Shown here piece by piece: positions 1-8,273 of a DNA stretch of 64,000 nt. The notes beneath the pieces were generated by a model that was not told the origin of the DNA, searched no databases, and was given only the letters and a program-made list of their open reading frames with translations. The stretch is from Streptomyces tsukubensis (lineage in GTDB: Bacteria > Actinomycetota > Actinomycetes > Streptomycetales > Streptomycetaceae), in assembly GCF_009296025.1 (NCBI RefSeq), contig NZ_CP045178.1:5704001-5768000 (forward strand). The letters are read 5' to 3'. The translations under genes and the position numbers were made by a program. The number at the start of each line of letters is the position of its first letter. The first letter of the stretch is position 1.

Positions 1-34
1 GAAGCAGATCGTCCCCTCGGACGAGAGACCTTGA
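1..34 (+). CDS. 3' end of an unidentified CDS (partial)
   Basis: The first 34 bases can be read as the tail of a gene running in from the left, ending in residues KQIVPSDERP and a TGA at 32-34. The stretch is too short to identify a family, and this reading frame is chosen only because it ends cleanly before a non-coding stretch. It could equally be non-coding. Confidence 0.25.
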   Translation, partial: KQIVPSDERP

Positions 35-349
35 GGGCGTGCGGCCTGGCAGGGGGCGCTGCTTGAGGGCGGTCGGGGCGGCCAGGGCCGTCGACGCCGG
101 GGCGCGGGTCAAGGTCGTTAACACGCGGGCAATCCCGCCGACCCGGCCGCGATATGGGGACGCGGCAGGGTGAGCCTGTACGGCCGTGCGGGTGCCGTAG
201 ACCGGCCGGGGCGTGTCACAGCGTCCCGGCCGGTCGCCGTTCCTGTCGCTGTCCCGGCCGCCGTCCCTGTCGTCGCGCCCCTGTCGTGCCGTCGTCGTCC
301 CGCCCGGTGGCGTTCTGTCCTTCGCGGGGCGCCACCACGTGCCACTTGT
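35..349. other. gene-free GC-rich spacer
   Basis: No convincing gene is seen here. The stretch is GC-rich and contains loosely repeated runs of the type gtcgctgtcccggccgcc between about 230 and 290. Open frames exist on both strands, but they are rich in Arg, Pro and Gly and resemble no family. The last part leads into the LexA-like box and the next gene. Confidence 0.5.
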
Positions 350-361
350 GAACAGGTGTTC
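350..361. promoter_or_regulatory. LexA (SOS) box candidate
   Basis: The 12-mer GAACAGGTGTTC is a perfect match to the actinobacterial LexA core GAAC-N4-GTTC. It ends 22 bases before the ATG of the downstream membrane protein, a position suited to repression. The outer flanks (tgt/tcc) lack the extended tCGAAC/GTTCGa symmetry, so binding may be moderate. The function is inferred from the motif alone. Confidence 0.45.
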
Positions 362-383
362 TCCAGGGCAGGATTCGGTACTC

Positions 384-1400
384 ATGGGACAACCGCAGAC
401 ACTCGCACGTGGAGCACGCGTTCTCGGCTCCGTCATCTGCGGGCTCCTCGCGCTCCTCTCGCTCGGCTGGATCGTCCGCGACCTCTTCGAGGCCGCGTGG
501 CCGGGCCAGGTGTGGTGGATGTGGGCGGGCACACCGTCCGGCTACTCGGGGAACGGCATCTGGGTCACCAGCCTCACGGACCCCGTACTCCTCGTCATCT
601 GCGCGACGGCCGCACTCCGGGTGCCCCGCTCCGCCTCGGCGGCCTCCGCGCTGTTCGCCGCGGGCACCGCCGCGCTGGTGCTGCGGATGCCGAGCGTCTG
701 GATGCTCAACCAGGACTGGATACGGCTCTGGGGCGAGGGCGAACTCCGTACGGAGGCCCAGATCTCCGCGGTCACGACCGTGGTGCTCGGCGCCGCCCTC
801 CTGGCCACCGCCGCCATCGGGCGCCGCCCCACCGGAGACCCGGCCCCGGAGCACGGTGCGGGGACGCTCCCGGCCGACGGGGTCCGCGTGCCGGGCAGGC
901 CCAGAAACGTCGCCGCCTTCTGCGCGGCGCTGCTGCTGGCGGTGACGGCCGGGATACTCGCCGCCCGGGAGGTGTACGACGCCCGCGACTACGGCTGGAC
1001 CGCCTACCGCAACATCCTGCTCGGCAGCCGCAACACGACACTCTCGCTGCTCAACACCCCGCACGGCTGGTGGATGGCGGCCCTGGTCCTGCTCGCCCTG
1101 GTGGCCGCGGGCGCCGCGCTGGCCCGTGCCACCTTCAGCAGGGCGCTCGGCCTCGTCACCGCGGGCATGGTGGCCGCGTGGGGCGTGCTGGAACTGAGCG
1201 TCGCGATCAAGTTCCACCAGTTCGACGCCGCCGTCGACGCCGGACTGCGCTACCGGCTCACCCTCGCGAGCACCGTCTACTACCTGCTCGCCGGTGTCAC
1301 GGTCCTCGTGCTGCTCGCCCCGCAGCGCCCCGGCCACGGTCGCGACCCCGCCGACTCCTGGGGCACGCCCTCCTACGGGGTGCCGCCCACTCCCTCCTGA
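384..1400 (+). CDS. polytopic integral membrane protein, unknown function
   Basis: The product is a 338-residue protein with about eight hydrophobic segments: one near residues 13-31, three between about 60 and 145, and four between about 170 and 325. Soluble loops rich in charged residues lie between them, and a short Gly/Pro tail follows. No catalytic motif is recognisable. The ATG at 384 is preferred over upstream in-frame codons because the upstream extension is Arg/Pro/Ser-rich and unlike the rest. A LexA-type palindrome sits just upstream, suggesting damage-inducible expression. The stop codon overlaps the start of a dispersed repeat arm. The coding call is solid but no family is recognised. 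Confidence 0.8.
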   Translation: MGQPQTLARGARVLGSVICGLLALLSLGWIVRDLFEAAWPGQVWWMWAGTPSGYSGNGIWVTSLTDPVLLVICATAALRVPRSASAASALFAAGTAALVLRMPSVWMLNQDWIRLWGEGELRTEAQISAVTTVVLGAALLATAAIGRRPTGDPAPEHGAGTLPADGVRVPGRPRNVAAFCAALLLAVTAGILAAREVYDARDYGWTAYRNILLGSRNTTLSLLNTPHGWWMAALVLLALVAAGAALARATFSRALGLVTAGMVAAWGVLELSVAIKFHQFDAAVDAGLRYRLTLASTVYYLLAGVTVLVLLAPQRPGHGRDPADSWGTPSYGVPPTPS

Positions 1401-1432
1401 TCGGACTCCCCTCTTGCAAGGGCCCCTGAGGG
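1396..1432 (+). repeat. solo arm of a dispersed foldback repeat
   Basis: The segment starting cctgatcggactcccct, followed by ttgcaagggcccctga, is one arm of a repeat family also found at 18368-18432, 49866-49896 and 50482-50649. It begins inside the stop codon of the preceding gene. The g/c-rich end can form a short stem, so it may also act as a terminator between the two convergent genes. Confidence 0.6.
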
Positions 1433-1563
1433 GGGCGGACGGCCTCAAGGAGCCCGGCCGCGAGACCGGCCCCGGCCGACATCAGCCGGCCCCGGTCGCG
1501 AGATCAGTTCCGGCCCCGGCCGTGCCCCGGCGCCACCCCGCCCCGGCCCTCCGTCCCCGGCTC

Positions 1564-3690
1564 TCAGCCCAGCTTCAGCGAACGCTTGAGGAAGTCGACC
1601 TGAAGCAGCAGCAGATTCTCCGCGACCTGCTCCTGCGGCGTCATGTGCGTCACCCCCGACAGCGGCAGCACCTCATGCGGGTGGCCCGCGGCGAGCAGCG
1701 CCGAGGAGAACCGCAGTGAATGGGCCACCACCACGTTGTCGTCCGCGAGGCCGTGGATGATCATCATCGGCCTCTTCTCGTCGGCGGCGCCGACCAGTTC
1801 GCCGTCCGCGTCCACGAGCGAGCTGTTCCTGTAGACCTCGGGCTGCTCGTCGGGCTGGCCGAGATACCGCTCGGTGTAGTGGGTGTCGTACAGCCGCTGG
1901 TCGGTCACGGGGGCGCCGACGATGCCCGCGTGGAACACGTCGGGGCGGCGGAGCACCGCGAGTCCCGCGAGCAGCCCGCCGAAGGACCAGCCGCGGATCG
2001 CGACCCGCCCGAGATCGAGGGGGAAACGGTCCGCCAGCCCTCGAAGCGCCTCGATCTGGTCGTCGAGCACGACCTCGGCGAGCCGGTCCTTGATGGCCTT
2101 CTCCCATGCGGGGGAGCGCCCTGGGGTGCCTCGGCCGTCCGCGACCACCACCGCGAAACCCTGGTCCGCGAACCACTGGGAGGTGAGGTGCGGGTTGTAC
2201 GCCGCAAGAACGCGCTGCCCGTGCGGCCCGCCGTACGGGTCGAGCAGGACCGGAAGCGGACCGTCCCCCTCGCGGTAATGGGTGGGGAGAAGAACGGCGC
2301 ACGGAATCTTCCGTGCGCCCCCTTCGGTGAGCGTCACGCGGGGGGTCAGTGTGGGGCGCTCGGCGAGCGACCCGACCACGTGGTCCTCGCGGCCCTCGCG
2401 CACCACCCGCACGGTGGTGCCGGGATGGCCGGGAGTCGCTGACGACAGCAGGGTCACTCCGCCCGCGCGCACCGCGGAGTGCACACCGGGCTCCCGCGTC
2501 ACACGTTCCACCCCGAGTTCGTTGACCCGGTACACATGGATCTCACCGGTCTCCCGCGCGGCGGCGGACTCGCCCGCAGAGGCGGTGATCAGCAGGTCCT
2601 GCTCGCCGATGTCCAGTACGGCCCGCACATGGAGCTGCGGTCCGGTCAGCAGCCGATCGCCCACGGCCAGCACCCGGGCCCCGCCCTCGTCGGCGATGCG
2701 CACGAGCCGGCCCTCCGGCGTCCAGGCGGGCACGCCGGGGAGCAGTTCAAGCCATTCCGGGTCCTCGTCGGCGTGCACCATCCGAGTGGCGCCTGTCTCA
2801 GGATCGACCGCGAGGAACACCTGAGAGCGCTGGTCCCTGGCCTGGACGAGGAGGAGCGGGGCACCGGCCGACGACCAGTGGACGCGGGCCAGATACGGGT
2901 AACGGTCCCGGTTCCAGACGGCCTCGGTCCTCGTCCCGTCGAGCCCGAGCACGAAGAGCCGTACGTCCGCGTTGGGCGTGCCCGCGGCCGGATAGGCGAT
3001 CTCGGCGGGCTGCTTCGCCGGGTTGGCGGGATCGGCGATCCACCAGCGCCGCACGGGTGCGTCGTCCGCGCGCGCCACCAGCAGCCGGTCGCCCTCGGGG
3101 GACCACCAGAACCCGCGAGTTCTGGCCATCTCCTCGGCGGCGATGTGCTCCGCGAGACCGTACGTCACCGTCGGCGCCTCGGGCTCCGCCAGGGCCCTGT
3201 CGTCCGCGCCGTCCGCGCCGACCACCCGCAGCGTGCCGCGGGAGACGTACGCGATGTGCTGCCCGTCCGGCGAAGGCCGCGGGTCGATGACGGGTCCGGG
3301 TACGGAGAGGCCGCGGGCCTCGCCCGTCAGCAGGTCCGTGACGAAGAGTCGGCCGGAGAGCGCGAACGCGGCGAGCAGCGCGGCCTGGTCGGTCGCGTAA
3401 CCGACGACGCCCGCCGCTCCCTCCCGGCTGCGCTCGCGCCGGGCGCGCTCCTGTGCGGAGAGCCGTTCCGCGGCGCCGCCCAGCAGCCGGTGCGGGTCGG
3501 CGGCCACCCGCTCCTCGCCCTTGTCGACATCCAGGACCCAGAGAAGATTCGCCCGATCGGTACCCGACCTGGAACGCAGGAAGGTGACGCGGGCCCCGTC
3601 AGGAGACACGGTGAACGCCCGCGGGGCGCCCAGTGTGAAGCGCTGCGTGCGCGCGTGCCCGCGCGGGAAGGAAATCGGCTCAGAGGTCAT
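1564..3690 (-). CDS. S9 family peptidase (dipeptidyl-peptidase IV / prolyl oligopeptidase type)
   Basis: The protein has 708 residues. The N-terminal ~430 residues form a WD-like beta-propeller (repeated motifs such as SPDGQHIAYVSRG and SPEGDRLLV). The C-terminal half is an alpha/beta-hydrolase carrying the nucleophile motif GWSFGG (Ser ~569), an acid in HGLADDN (Asp ~650) and the catalytic His in SGVTH (~682). Members cleave dipeptides or oligopeptides, often after proline. No signal peptide is seen, so a cytoplasmic enzyme is likely. The ATG at 3690 gives the conserved MTSEPISFPRG start; upstream frame extension is unlike the family. It is transcribed divergently from the small membrane gene at 3852. 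Confidence 0.9.
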   Translation of the reverse strand: MTSEPISFPRGHARTQRFTLGAPRAFTVSPDGARVTFLRSRSGTDRANLLWVLDVDKGEERVAADPHRLLGGAAERLSAQERARRERSREGAAGVVGYATDQAALLAAFALSGRLFVTDLLTGEARGLSVPGPVIDPRPSPDGQHIAYVSRGTLRVVGADGADDRALAEPEAPTVTYGLAEHIAAEEMARTRGFWWSPEGDRLLVARADDAPVRRWWIADPANPAKQPAEIAYPAAGTPNADVRLFVLGLDGTRTEAVWNRDRYPYLARVHWSSAGAPLLLVQARDQRSQVFLAVDPETGATRMVHADEDPEWLELLPGVPAWTPEGRLVRIADEGGARVLAVGDRLLTGPQLHVRAVLDIGEQDLLITASAGESAAARETGEIHVYRVNELGVERVTREPGVHSAVRAGGVTLLSSATPGHPGTTVRVVREGREDHVVGSLAERPTLTPRVTLTEGGARKIPCAVLLPTHYREGDGPLPVLLDPYGGPHGQRVLAAYNPHLTSQWFADQGFAVVVADGRGTPGRSPAWEKAIKDRLAEVVLDDQIEALRGLADRFPLDLGRVAIRGWSFGGLLAGLAVLRRPDVFHAGIVGAPVTDQRLYDTHYTERYLGQPDEQPEVYRNSSLVDADGELVGAADEKRPMMIIHGLADDNVVVAHSLRFSSALLAAGHPHEVLPLSGVTHMTPQEQVAENLLLLQVDFLKRSLKLG

Positions 3691-3802
3691 TCTGCCCACC
3701 CTATTGGTCCATGCGCCCCCTCGTGCTGCCGTGCGACGAGCTATGCGTCTCCACCCATAGTTATGATCCGTAGCGCCTGGTGGGTATGTAACCGCTGGCG
3801 CC

Positions 3803-3828
3803 CGAACAGGTTCGACTCGGTTCGACTC
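3803..3828. promoter_or_regulatory. inverted and direct repeats in divergent promoter region
   Basis: CGAAC-ag-GTTCG (3803-3814) forms an inverted repeat that runs into two exact tandem copies of ggttcgactc (3809-3818, 3819-3828). The copies are spaced by one helical turn and end 24 bases before the GTG at 3852. A TATGAT hexamer at 3762-3767 could be a -10 for rightward transcription. The arrangement looks like an operator, but no regulator is identified. Confidence 0.35.
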
Positions 3829-3851
3829 GTGAGTATGGGAGGTGAACCGCC

Positions 3852-4046
3852 GTGGCACTCTCGATCTCGGCGGTGGTGCTGCTGGCGATCGTCGTCTTCT
3901 TGCTGGTCAAGAAGTCAGGCCTGAAGGGCATGCACGCGGTTGTCTGTATGCTCCTCGGTTTCTACCTGGCCAGCTCGTCGATCGCACCCACCATCAGCAA
4001 ACTCACCTCCAACGTGGCCGGGATGATCGGGAACATCAAGTTCTGA
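3852..4046 (+). CDS. small two-helix membrane protein
   Basis: This 64-residue product has a hydrophobic segment at residues 5-20, a basic linker (KKSGLKGMH) and a second hydrophobic segment around 29-43, followed by a short polar tail. The GTG start is preceded by gggaggtg at a good distance. The composition and the clean Shine-Dalgarno support a real gene. Its function is unknown. It lies just upstream of mshB, separated by about 60 bases. Confidence 0.8.
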   Translation: MALSISAVVLLAIVVFLLVKKSGLKGMHAVVCMLLGFYLASSSIAPTISKLTSNVAGMIGNIKF

Positions 4047-4108
4047 TCCCGAGGGGCGGGCCGGGGCCGCTTCGGGTGAGCGCCCCGGCGGCCTCGTAGT
4101 CTTGTCGC

Positions 4109-5140
4109 ATGACGGAACTGCCCGGCCGGCGTCTGCTCCTCGTGCACGCGCACCCCGACGACGAGTCGATCAACAACGGCGCCACCATGGCCGCCTACGC
4201 GGCGGGCGGTGCCGGAGTCACCTTGGTGACCTGCACCCTCGGCGAGGAGGGCGAGGTCATCCCGCCCGGCCTCGCCCACCTCGCCGCCGACAGGGACGAC
4301 ACGCTCGGTCCGCACAGGATCGGTGAGCTGGCGGCGGCCATGCGGGAACTCGGTGTCACCGACCACCGTTTCCTCGGCGGCGCGGGCCGCTACCGCGACT
4401 CCGGAATGATGGGCACCGCCCAGAACGGGCGCACCGGCGCCTTCTGGAACACGCCAGTCGAAGAGGCCGCCGCCTTCCTGGTGGAGATCGTCAGGGAGAC
4501 ACGGCCCCAGGTGCTCGTCACCTACGACCCGGACGGCGGATACGGCCACCCCGACCACATCCAGGCCCACCGCGTCGCCATGCGCGCCGCCGAACTGGCC
4601 GCGGATCCCGGCTACGCGCCCGAGCTGGGCCCCGCCCACACGATCGAGAAGATCTACTGGAACCGGGTGCCACGCTCCATGGCGGAGGACGGCTTCGCGC
4701 GGATCGGTGAGTCACTTCCGACCACCCCCTTCGACGCGGTCGCCCCGCTCGGCGAGGTCCCTGGCGTCATCGAGGACAGCCGGATCACGACCGAGATCGA
4801 CGGCCGCCCCCACGCGGCGGCCAAGGCCGCGGCGATGCGGGCCCACGCGACCCAGATCACCGTCAGCGAGCCGCTGTTCGCCCTCTCCAACGGGCTGGCC
4901 CAGCCGCTCTTCCCCGTCGAAGCCTACGAACTGGTGCGCGGACGCTCGGGCGCGGCGGACGGGGAGCGTGAGGCGGATCTCTTCGCGGGACTCGCGCCTC
5001 CGGCCGGGACAGGCGCCAGTGCGCCCGTATCCCACGCAGAGGCGACAGGGGAGACAGAGAGGGCAGACGAGACAGAGGCGACAGAAGCGGTGGACGCGGT
5101 GGACGCGAGGACGCCCGGAGCCGCCGGGGTGACGTCATGA
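4109..5140 (+). CDS. mshB: N-acetyl-1-D-myo-inositol-2-amino-2-deoxy-alpha-D-glucopyranoside deacetylase (mycothiol biosynthesis)
   Basis: MshB removes the acetyl group from GlcNAc-inositol, the second step of mycothiol synthesis. The zinc-binding signature HAHPDDE lies at residues 13-19 and GHPDH at about 146-150, so His15, Asp18 and His147 match the three metal ligands known in mycobacterial MshB. The PIG-L/LmbE-type domain fills residues 5-270. The last ~65 residues are a Glu/Ala/Thr-rich extension ([19 protein letters not shown]) absent from the catalytic core. The stop overlaps the next start by four bases (ATGA), indicating coupled translation with a DUF6113-type membrane protein. Confidence 0.95.
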   Translation: MTELPGRRLLLVHAHPDDESINNGATMAAYAAGGAGVTLVTCTLGEEGEVIPPGLAHLAADRDDTLGPHRIGELAAAMRELGVTDHRFLGGAGRYRDSGMMGTAQNGRTGAFWNTPVEEAAAFLVEIVRETRPQVLVTYDPDGGYGHPDHIQAHRVAMRAAELAADPGYAPELGPAHTIEKIYWNRVPRSMAEDGFARIGESLPTTPFDAVAPLGEVPGVIEDSRITTEIDGRPHAAAKAAAMRAHATQITVSEPLFALSNGLAQPLFPVEAYELVRGRSGAADGEREADLFAGLAPPAGTGASAPVSHAEATGETERADETEATEAVDAVDARTPGAAGVTS

Positions 5141-5640
5141 GCGCCGCTCCCGGACGGTCGGGCGCCGACGGCGCGAAGCGCTCCGCCGCCCCGAAGCCCC
5201 GAGTGAGGCCCACGAATTCGGGTGACGCGCCCGGCGGGACCCCCACGACTGGCGGATATCTCACGGAGCCGCCCCGTCCGGGCCGTATCGCCGTGTACGT
5301 ACTGCTCCTCGTCGTCGGCGCGGTCACCGCGGTGGCGGGTGCGCTGGTCCACGCGGCCTGGTTCCCCGGCGGGGTGCTGCTCGCGCTGCTGGCCGCGGCC
5401 GGAGTCTTCTACGGCGGCTCGTGCGCCATGAGCGCCAAAGCGGGCGCTGTCGTCCCCGCCGTCGGCTGGCTGGTCACCGTCTTCTGGCTGACCAGCACCC
5501 GTCCTGAGGGGGATTTCGTCTTCGGCGCGGGAGTTCTCTCGTACGTCTTCCTGCTCGGCGGGATCCTCGTCGCTGTGATCTGTGCCACCCTCGCCAGGAC
5601 GGCGCAACCAGGCGGGACCGCTGCCCGACTTGGCAAGTGA
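5137..5640 (+). CDS. DUF6113-type membrane protein
   Basis: The 167-residue protein has a ~45-residue polar, proline-rich N-terminus followed by four predicted transmembrane helices at about 49-72, 77-95, 99-115 and 133-155. It overlaps mshB by ATGA, so the two are almost certainly translated together. The pairing with mshB is typical of streptomycetes and recalls the mshB neighbour in mycobacteria. No enzymatic motif is visible, and a role linked to mycothiol is only inferred from position. Confidence 0.8.
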   Translation: MSAAPGRSGADGAKRSAAPKPRVRPTNSGDAPGGTPTTGGYLTEPPRPGRIAVYVLLLVVGAVTAVAGALVHAAWFPGGVLLALLAAAGVFYGGSCAMSAKAGAVVPAVGWLVTVFWLTSTRPEGDFVFGAGVLSYVFLLGGILVAVICATLARTAQPGGTAARLGK

Positions 5641-5732
5641 CGTACCAGTTGAGGGGCTGTGACGAGTGGGCTTCGACAGCCGTAACGGGGTGGGCGGGGA
5701 CAGCGGACAGTATGGTGGTGCGCGCCGCCGAG

Positions 5733-5760
5733 CTTCCCCCACCCTGCGGCCGGGGGGAAG
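5733..5760. other. hairpin ahead of the TTG-started gene
   Basis: The arms cttccccc (5733-5740) and gggggaag (5753-5760) form an eight-base perfect stem with a 12-base loop, between the previous stop and the next start. It may be a weak terminator or a leader hairpin. Confidence 0.4.
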
Positions 5761-5813
5761 ACCCCCCAGCGTGAGGTCGGGACTGGCGGTGGAGCCAACC
5801 AGGAGAACCTGCC

Positions 5814-8018
5814 TTGAGTCGTGAAACTGAGAGTTCGTCCTCCGGGCCCCAGGGGCGTGGCGGGGCCGCGTACCCGTCGGGTACGCCTCCGTACGGATCC
5901 CCGGCCCAGAGTGACGAGAACGAGCGTGACGCGCCCGGCGCGGACGCCTCGCCCCGGGCCGCCGAGCCGAAGGCTCCGGGCCGGCCGGACGAGCGCAAGA
6001 CCGAGACGACGCTGACCACGCGTATCCGGATCAACATCCCCGGATCGCGACCGATTCCCCCCGTGGTCATGCGCACTCCCATGGGAGAGGGCGAACAGGC
6101 CGAGCCCATCACGGGCCCCGCCACGCCCGAGCCCGCCGCCGAGCCACCGGCCCCCGAGGCCGAGGAGAAGCCCCCGAGCGACTGGTTCGCCCCGCGCAAG
6201 GGCGGCACCAGGGGCGGCAACACGCCGCTGGGCGGCAGCGGGAGCACCCCGGCGGGCGGTACGCCCAACGGTGGTGCCGGTACGCCCACCGGTGGCGCGC
6301 CGGGCCGTGCCTCGGGCAACGGCGGCGCCCCCGGCGGCGGGAGTGAGCCGAATCCGGGCGGCAGCGGCGCGTTCGACGTGTCCCAGGCGCTCGCCGCCGG
6401 GCCGCTGGGCCAGGGCGCCAAGCCGCCCGGCGCCGGGCGCAACGGTGCGGGAAACCGCCCCTCGGGGCCCACCGGCGGCCCCACGACGGGCGACGGGCCA
6501 CTCGTCCCCTCCGCGTACCCGCCGCCGGGCGACACGCGGCCGGGCGGGCATCCCCGCGACGGCGGCGGTCCGGTCGGCGGGCCGCGCGCCGGTGACGGCG
6601 CGGGCGCCCCGTGGGACGGTGACGCCACCAGCCAGACGCGGATCGGTGACACCACGGGCGAGACCCGGATCGGTGACACCACGGGGCAGGCGCCGATCGG
6701 AGACCCGTTCGCCGAGGTCCGTAGGGAACAGGCCGCCGGCCGAAACTGGATGGGCGACGACACGGCCGTCCTGACGCCGCAGGGCCCGTCGTCCTCCGAT
6801 CCGTTCGGCGCAGGTCCCGGTGGTCCCGGCAGTGGTCCCGGCGCGGGGCAGGGGCCCGGCTCCGGCTCGGGCGACAACATCTCCAGTTCCACCCTGACCA
6901 GCGGCATCCCCGTGGTGCCCCCGCTACAGGGACCGGGCGCGGGGCCGTACGGCCAGGGCGACCAGGGCCCGTTCCCGCCGCTGGGACCAGGCGGTCCTGG
7001 AGGGCCCGCGCGGTTCCCCGAGCCGGTGAGCGAACCGGCGCCCGCCGCGTCGCCGCCCGCCAAGAAGGCGAAGAAGGGCGGCCGCAAGGTCACCCTCGCC
7101 ATCGGCGTCGTCGTCGTGCTCGCCGTCGTGTCGTACGGCGCGGGGCTGCTGATGAACCACTCCGACGTGCCCAAGGGCACCACCGTGCTCGGGGTCGACA
7201 TCGGCGGCGGCACCAGGGACACGGCCGTCAACAAGCTGGAGTCGTCGCTCGACGAGCGCACCGTCGCCCCGCTCCCGCTGACCGTGGACGGCCAGAAGGC
7301 CACCCTCAAGCCGTCCCAGGCAGGACTGACCCTGGACAGCCAGGCGACCGTACGGGCCGCGGCGACCAGCGACTACAACCCGGTCTCCGTCATCGGTTCG
7401 CTCTTCGGCCAGAAGCGGGTCGTCCAGCCGGACATGCCCGTCGACAAGGAGAAGCTGGCCGACGCCCTTGAGCGGGTGGCGGGTGTCTCCGGCTCGGCGC
7501 ACGACGGCACGATCACGTTCTCGCCGGGCAAGGCCACTCCTGTGTACGGGAAGCCGGGACAGGCGCTCGACGTCGACAAGTCGATGACCAAGGTCTCCGA
7601 CGCCTACCGCGCACAGGTCCAGAGCGGCAAGTCGGCCGCGGTCCAACTGCCGGTGACGACCAGGAAGCCGACGGTCCCCGACTCCGAGGTCGACCGGATG
7701 ATGAAGGAGTTCGCCAAGCCCGCGATGTCCGGCATCGTCACCATCGAGGCGGGCGGCAAGTCCATCCCCCTCGGCCCCGACAGGTCGCTGCCGCAGATCC
7801 TCGGCGTGAAGGCGGTCGACGGAAAGCTGACGGAGACGTACGACAGGACGGCGCTCAAGAAGCTCTACGGCAACACCTTCGACGGCGTACTGATCACCCG
7901 GGGCACCGGCAAGAAGACGCCCGTGACCCCGGAGGACGTGGTCATGGCCATGCGCAAGGCGTTGGTGGGCAAGACGCCGACGGAGCGGATCGGCGTCATC
8001 GAGACCGACCCGAGCTGA
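5814..8018 (+). CDS. peptidoglycan-binding-type (PG_binding_4 like) single-pass membrane protein with long low-complexity cytoplasmic region
   Basis: The protein has 734 residues. Residues 1-415 are Gly/Pro/Ser/Ala-rich and disordered, containing tandem copies of RIGDTTG around 280-300. A basic stretch (KKAKKGGRK) precedes a single transmembrane helix at about 423-441, and the C-terminal ~290 residues are folded and extracytoplasmic. That part shows two repeats of the type seen in VanW/YkuD-associated PG_binding_4 domains (conserved TVLGVDIGG and TFSPGKATPVYGKPGQALD). The TTG at 5814 is chosen because AGGAG lies eight bases upstream. A role in cell-wall binding or assembly is inferred; no catalytic Cys motif is present. 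Confidence 0.8.
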   Translation: MSRETESSSSGPQGRGGAAYPSGTPPYGSPAQSDENERDAPGADASPRAAEPKAPGRPDERKTETTLTTRIRINIPGSRPIPPVVMRTPMGEGEQAEPITGPATPEPAAEPPAPEAEEKPPSDWFAPRKGGTRGGNTPLGGSGSTPAGGTPNGGAGTPTGGAPGRASGNGGAPGGGSEPNPGGSGAFDVSQALAAGPLGQGAKPPGAGRNGAGNRPSGPTGGPTTGDGPLVPSAYPPPGDTRPGGHPRDGGGPVGGPRAGDGAGAPWDGDATSQTRIGDTTGETRIGDTTGQAPIGDPFAEVRREQAAGRNWMGDDTAVLTPQGPSSSDPFGAGPGGPGSGPGAGQGPGSGSGDNISSSTLTSGIPVVPPLQGPGAGPYGQGDQGPFPPLGPGGPGGPARFPEPVSEPAPAASPPAKKAKKGGRKVTLAIGVVVVLAVVSYGAGLLMNHSDVPKGTTVLGVDIGGGTRDTAVNKLESSLDERTVAPLPLTVDGQKATLKPSQAGLTLDSQATVRAAATSDYNPVSVIGSLFGQKRVVQPDMPVDKEKLADALERVAGVSGSAHDGTITFSPGKATPVYGKPGQALDVDKSMTKVSDAYRAQVQSGKSAAVQLPVTTRKPTVPDSEVDRMMKEFAKPAMSGIVTIEAGGKSIPLGPDRSLPQILGVKAVDGKLTETYDRTALKKLYGNTFDGVLITRGTGKKTPVTPEDVVMAMRKALVGKTPTERIGVIETDPS

Positions 8019-8198
8019 GCCGCGTCCCCGCCTGATACGGCCGAGGACGAAGACGGCCCAGGACGGCCGGGAACGATCACGGCCGATGGCGAGGACGGCC
8101 AATGACGATCACGGCCGATGACGGCAGTACGGTGCCCGGCGGTCCACCACCGCCGGGCACAGCCGTGTCCGGGGCATGTGGTCATGTGTACCGGGCCG

Positions 8199-8218
8199 GG
8201 GATGACATCTGTCATCCC
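8199..8218. promoter_or_regulatory. perfect palindrome, likely DesR/LiaR-type operator
   Basis: GGGATGACA-tc-TGTCATCCC is a perfect 9+9 inverted repeat ending 55 bases before the ABC transporter start. ATGAC/GTCAT half-sites are typical of NarL-family regulators of the DesR/LiaR kind, one of which is encoded at the end of this operon. Autoregulation by that protein is the simplest reading. A TTGACG hexamer at 8222-8227 follows directly. Confidence 0.55.
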
Positions 8219-8273
8219 TCTTTGACGACAGTCGGCACTGCTCCCGGACGGGCCCCCGCGCCATCCTTTACGT

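Noticed and set aside
3803..3814. A second LexA box at CGAACAGGTTCG
   Set aside because: The half-sites are only two bases apart (GAAC-N2-GTTC) instead of four.
5474..7309. A 611-residue minus-strand frame rich in Pro, Gly and Ser
   Set aside because: It mirrors the low-complexity region of the peptidoglycan-binding-type gene.
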